In this document: in pieces, positions 60,901 through 64,000 of the stretch
Layout of the letters: every line of letters starts with the position of its first letter
Position numbering within the stretch: position 1 is the stretch's first letter
Assembly (NCBI GenBank): GCA_033182465.1
Contig: CP137321.1
Location: 930,001 to 994,000, forward strand
Direction: 5' to 3'
From: Sanghuangporus weigelae
Taxonomy: Eukaryota > Basidiomycota > Agaricomycetes > Hymenochaetales > Hymenochaetaceae
Length of the DNA stretch: 64,000 nucleotides
The notes under the pieces: generated by a model
The model's database searches: none
Seen by the model: the letters and a program-made list of their open reading frames with translations, nothing else
Told to the model about the DNA's origin: nothing
Program-made: the position numbers and the translations under genes

Positions 60901-63900
60901 CATTGAGAGAGTCCGACATGCCTTCAACGAACCTGCACAAGAGTGATTAACAATATTTTAGGACGAAGGTCGCGTTACTCCGGCTCACTTTGACTCGATT
61001 GGATGCTTTCGTATGAAGCTTATTAGCGAAAGCCTGACTGAATGTAGAAGACAAGGGTACCTGAGCAGTAACAGCATCCAAAAAATGATCAAGTTTGTCG
61101 ATATGTGTACAGATGAATCCTTCCCCACTGGTTTCCATACCGGGACGACCAGCCCTTCCAAAAATCTGCAGTACGTCAAGTATGGACAGATCCACGAACT
61201 TGCCCTGCGTTGAATCGTACACTTCTGTGCCTTTGATGATGACTAGACAACATCGCCTCAACAAGAGTTGTGAGAACAGAGTTTACCGAAATTACCAGCG
61301 TGTGCGGGCAGATTGACTCCCCAAGCAAGCGTCGCAGTACAACAAAGTACCTATATGTTGTTCATATATAGCCATCAGGTCAGAGGCGCGTATGGCGTAC
61401 CTTGATCGCTCTTGCTTCAAATAGTCTTTCCATCAAGTTTCTGTCCGAACGAAGCATACCTGCATGGTGAATTCCAAACCCGTAATCAAAAAGTTCGCGC
61501 ATCTCCTTGTTTCTGGAAGTCCCGACTTCTCTTCGAAATAAATCCCATCTCTCGTTACCTTGACAGCTGAAGTTGTCAATTGTACCCTCTATGTTTGCCA
61601 TTTCCCTGAGAGAAAATGCACATTTGACTGTTTCTTTTCGTGCGTGTACAAACACCATGACTTGATGGCCAGCTTCCACCAACTTGGATACCTTCTCGTA
61701 CGTGACAGTATCCATGATTTTCCGTGCTTGAGCGGTTCCAGGTTTGCCTCGCAAACCGAGAAAATGCTGTTCAAGAGGAATTGGACGGAAAGAGGAGTCG
61801 AAGTAGAAAAGCCCTGCCTGTCGGGAGACACGCAGAAAATCGGCGACATCGACATAATTGGGTAATGTCGCACTGAGCCCAACGATGCGGATCATTGATT
61901 GTGTCGATTCTACCTGGAAACCGATATAGACTTTGGTGTAGACTTTCCATATATCATACTCACCTGGCGCAATGTACGTGCAACAATTGTTTCAATTACG
62001 GAACCACGTTCATCATTCAACAGATGAACCTCATCGATAATCAGAAGCTTCACTTTCTGTGAGTAAAAATGAGCCCGTTGCTACCAGAAATCGGGACACA
62101 AGCTTCATACAGTCGCGAGCTCGCCTTCTCCTGTAGGTTTTCTTGTGACAACGTCCCACTTCTCTGGCGTCGTTACGATGATTTGCGTCTCAGCAATTTC
62201 CGCTTTGGTCATTTGCATATCACCTGGATGCAATCATATAATCATTTCTCAAGAGAAACCATGAGTAGTACGAGGGTTTCCCTACCGGTGAGCTCTCTGA
62301 CCTTTATAGAAAGCCATCTCAGACGTTTACCGAGCTTGCGTACAATCTCCGATGCAAGGGCTTTCATCGGCGCACTGAATGAATCAGCTCATTTTGTAGC
62401 ACGAGCGACGAAGAGACATACACGTAAATTATCTTGAACCTGTCCCTTTGAATTTGAGCTGCAAGTGGTGCTTTCATGCCCACAGATTGCCTAAAATTGT
62501 TCAGGACATGCAGTATAGAGAGCATGGCTACGTCAGTTTTACCCTGTGGCGCCACGTCAATAGAAACCAAGTCTTCATACAAGCTAGAACGTACGGCTCC
62601 GGTCGGCGCACATATGAGCATATTTTCATTTGTACCATAAGCTGTAGGATAGACAATTGATTGGATTCTATTTAATGAAGCGTAACCCTGTGGTCATAAA
62701 TTCGTCAGCCTTTACTCAGGTGATAAATCTGAACGTTTACCGGGAAAGAACCCTTGCAGAGCTCATCAAGCTCAGATACAAGAATCAAGCGTTCGGAAGC
62801 TCGAGGTGGAATCGGACGGGTTGGCGGTACTATTACCTCTTCGTAGTCCTGTTAACATACGTCCTTCAGCGTGAGCACGAGACTGCAAGGATAGGACACA
62901 CCTCATACATGTGCCTTTCAGTATCTATAGGAAGGAGGTACTTCTTTCCTGTGTCGGACAGGATGTTGTTTTGATGCCGAGACGAAGACGAATATACGTG
63001 AGGAAGTACTTCTTGCTCTACCTGGGACTGAAGCTAGAAATTAGCTGGATTGTATTGAGTCCAGTTTTGGAAACATACAGCAGTTCCAGTAAAGAGCGGA
63101 CGCACAGCATTTGCTCGAAGCATTTCTTCAATACGACGCTGAGCTGTTATGGGATCAAGATCTATGACCGGGGTGCCCGCTACAATAAAGGCATTGTAAG
63201 TAGCACACGAGATTGATCTATAGTAGAGACAAACGTCTAGAGCCTTGGGCCTTCTTCCCTTTCATTTTGTTCTTCGGTGTTGGCGACGAAAACGGACTTC
63301 CTCGGGAGACTGGTACTGAAGTAGTGCTCTTATGTGACAACATCTTCTCTAGCTATTCATAATGACATGAATAAGCCACACTGGACTGGTAATGAGTAGT
63401 AGTAAGTACAAACCTTAGACGCAGCGGTTTGCCTCTGAGTCATTAATTCGGAGACCAACTCAATTTCTTCAAAGCCAACTAGCTCCGCCAGTTCAATGGA
63501 TGCCACCTCATCAGTATTCCCAGAAGATAATATTGCATACAGAGCTGGGCGCATGGCAGTCATATTCGATTTTCTTTCCAATTAATGTTTTAAAAAATAA
63601 AAGAAGTGGTAAGTTCATGACATGATTATTAAATTGCTGAAGAAGCATGCGTACGACAAAAGCTGATCGAGAGGATCCGAATGTGAATAAGCGAAGCCAT
63701 CTGCTACAAGAGTAGCTGGAAGAGAATATCTATCCAAGACGGAAGACGGAGGCAGCTCCTGATCCAGATCTTCAATTTCAATAGCAGATTCTTTGCCTGA
63801 GTTGCGGCTTAGTTAAAATATCTTTCCATTACAATGGGTACATACTACTTCCGGATGGACTAGTACTGTTAGTCGTGACATTCAAGTTGAAACTGATTTA

Positions 63901-64000
63901 GAAAGGGCGCATCTGGAAGAGACTGGGAAGCACCTTATACTCAAGTTTGCCCATAGATCAACTGCGCGACGATCGTCATAAGATTTAGGTCCAGTAAGTC
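57960..64000 (-). CDS. SLH1: Ski2-like tandem helicase SLH1/ASCC3 (5' end outside window)
   Basis: The gene runs from beyond the right edge to a stop at 57960. The N-terminal part contains [18 protein letters not shown], a family block. Cassette 1: [19 protein letters not shown] then [14 protein letters not shown] (Walker A split by an intron), [40 protein letters not shown] and [11 protein letters not shown] Sec63 unit follows ([63 protein letters not shown]). Cassette 2 keeps [17 protein letters not shown] but has ICENLELLD where DExH is expected, and GRAARH at motif VI. The protein stops soon after, at [12 protein letters not shown], with no second Sec63 unit. Slh1/ASCC3 drives splitting of collided ribosomes in the RQT complex. 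ASCC3-type is favoured over Brr2, which should have a second Sec63. Confidence 0.92.

Overview
The window is nuclear DNA of a filamentous basidiomycete, most likely an Agaricomycete. I base this on about 26 protein genes packed into 64 kb on both strands, almost all cut by many short (about 48-110 nt) GT-AG introns with protein-supported joints, short intergenic gaps, and a gene set (GH15-CBM20 glucoamylase, flavocytochrome b2, bis-haem ferric reductase, MFS carriers) typical of wood or litter fungi. I saw no tRNA, rRNA, CRISPR array, bacterial-type operon or recognisable transposon. Exon joints given below were worked out by hand from splice signals, reading phase and family conservation, and in most genes exon lengths add up to a whole number of codons.

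Layout. 1-5.7 kb: 5' end of an STB6-like gene (minus), a double-RING LON-domain gene (LONRF type) and glucose-6-phosphate dehydrogenase. 5.7-8.9 kb: a gene-poor stretch with a C15 tract. 8.9-16.8 kb: secreted glucoamylase, ceramide synthase (minus), a U1A/U2B''-type snRNP protein, and a mitochondrial flavocytochrome b2 (minus). 17.4-27.2 kb: an ACS/Dal5-type MFS carrier (minus), two fungal orphans (one a single-pass membrane protein without introns), a MYND-finger protein and a conserved unknown. 27.3-36.2 kb: a compact block of proteasome and nuclear-pore genes: PRE3 (20S beta1), RPN12 (19S lid), PRE10 (20S alpha7), NUP82/NUP88 and NSP1/NUP62. 36.3-45.2 kb: a DHA1 MFS carrier (minus), a very unusual ankyrin-DysF-FYVE-C2HC-RING protein, an acidic unknown (minus), and PI31, a fourth proteasome-linked gene (minus). 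45.3-64 kb: the DEAD-box splicing factor PRP5, a DHA1 drug or polyamine-type MFS carrier, a ferric reductase (minus), a kynurenine-type aminotransferase, and the large SLH1/ASCC3-like helicase (minus), which runs off the right edge.

How the genes relate. Most are housekeeping genes without a shared pathway, and I see no biosynthetic cluster. The exception is the 27-45 kb stretch. Three core proteasome genes are contiguous, two of them sharing a 164-bp divergent promoter, and PI31 lies 13 kb away. Directly next to them are two nucleoporins that are known physical partners in the Nup82/Nup88 complex. A six-base ACGCGT element recurs in six of the eight divergent intergenic regions, including those of the proteasome genes. 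Other points worth a second look are seven consecutive phase-1 symmetric exons in NSP1, two GC-AG introns, a 12-nt micro-exon, an SLH1 homologue without its second Sec63 unit, and the multi-domain FYVE-RING gene, whose RING 3' end does not resolve cleanly.
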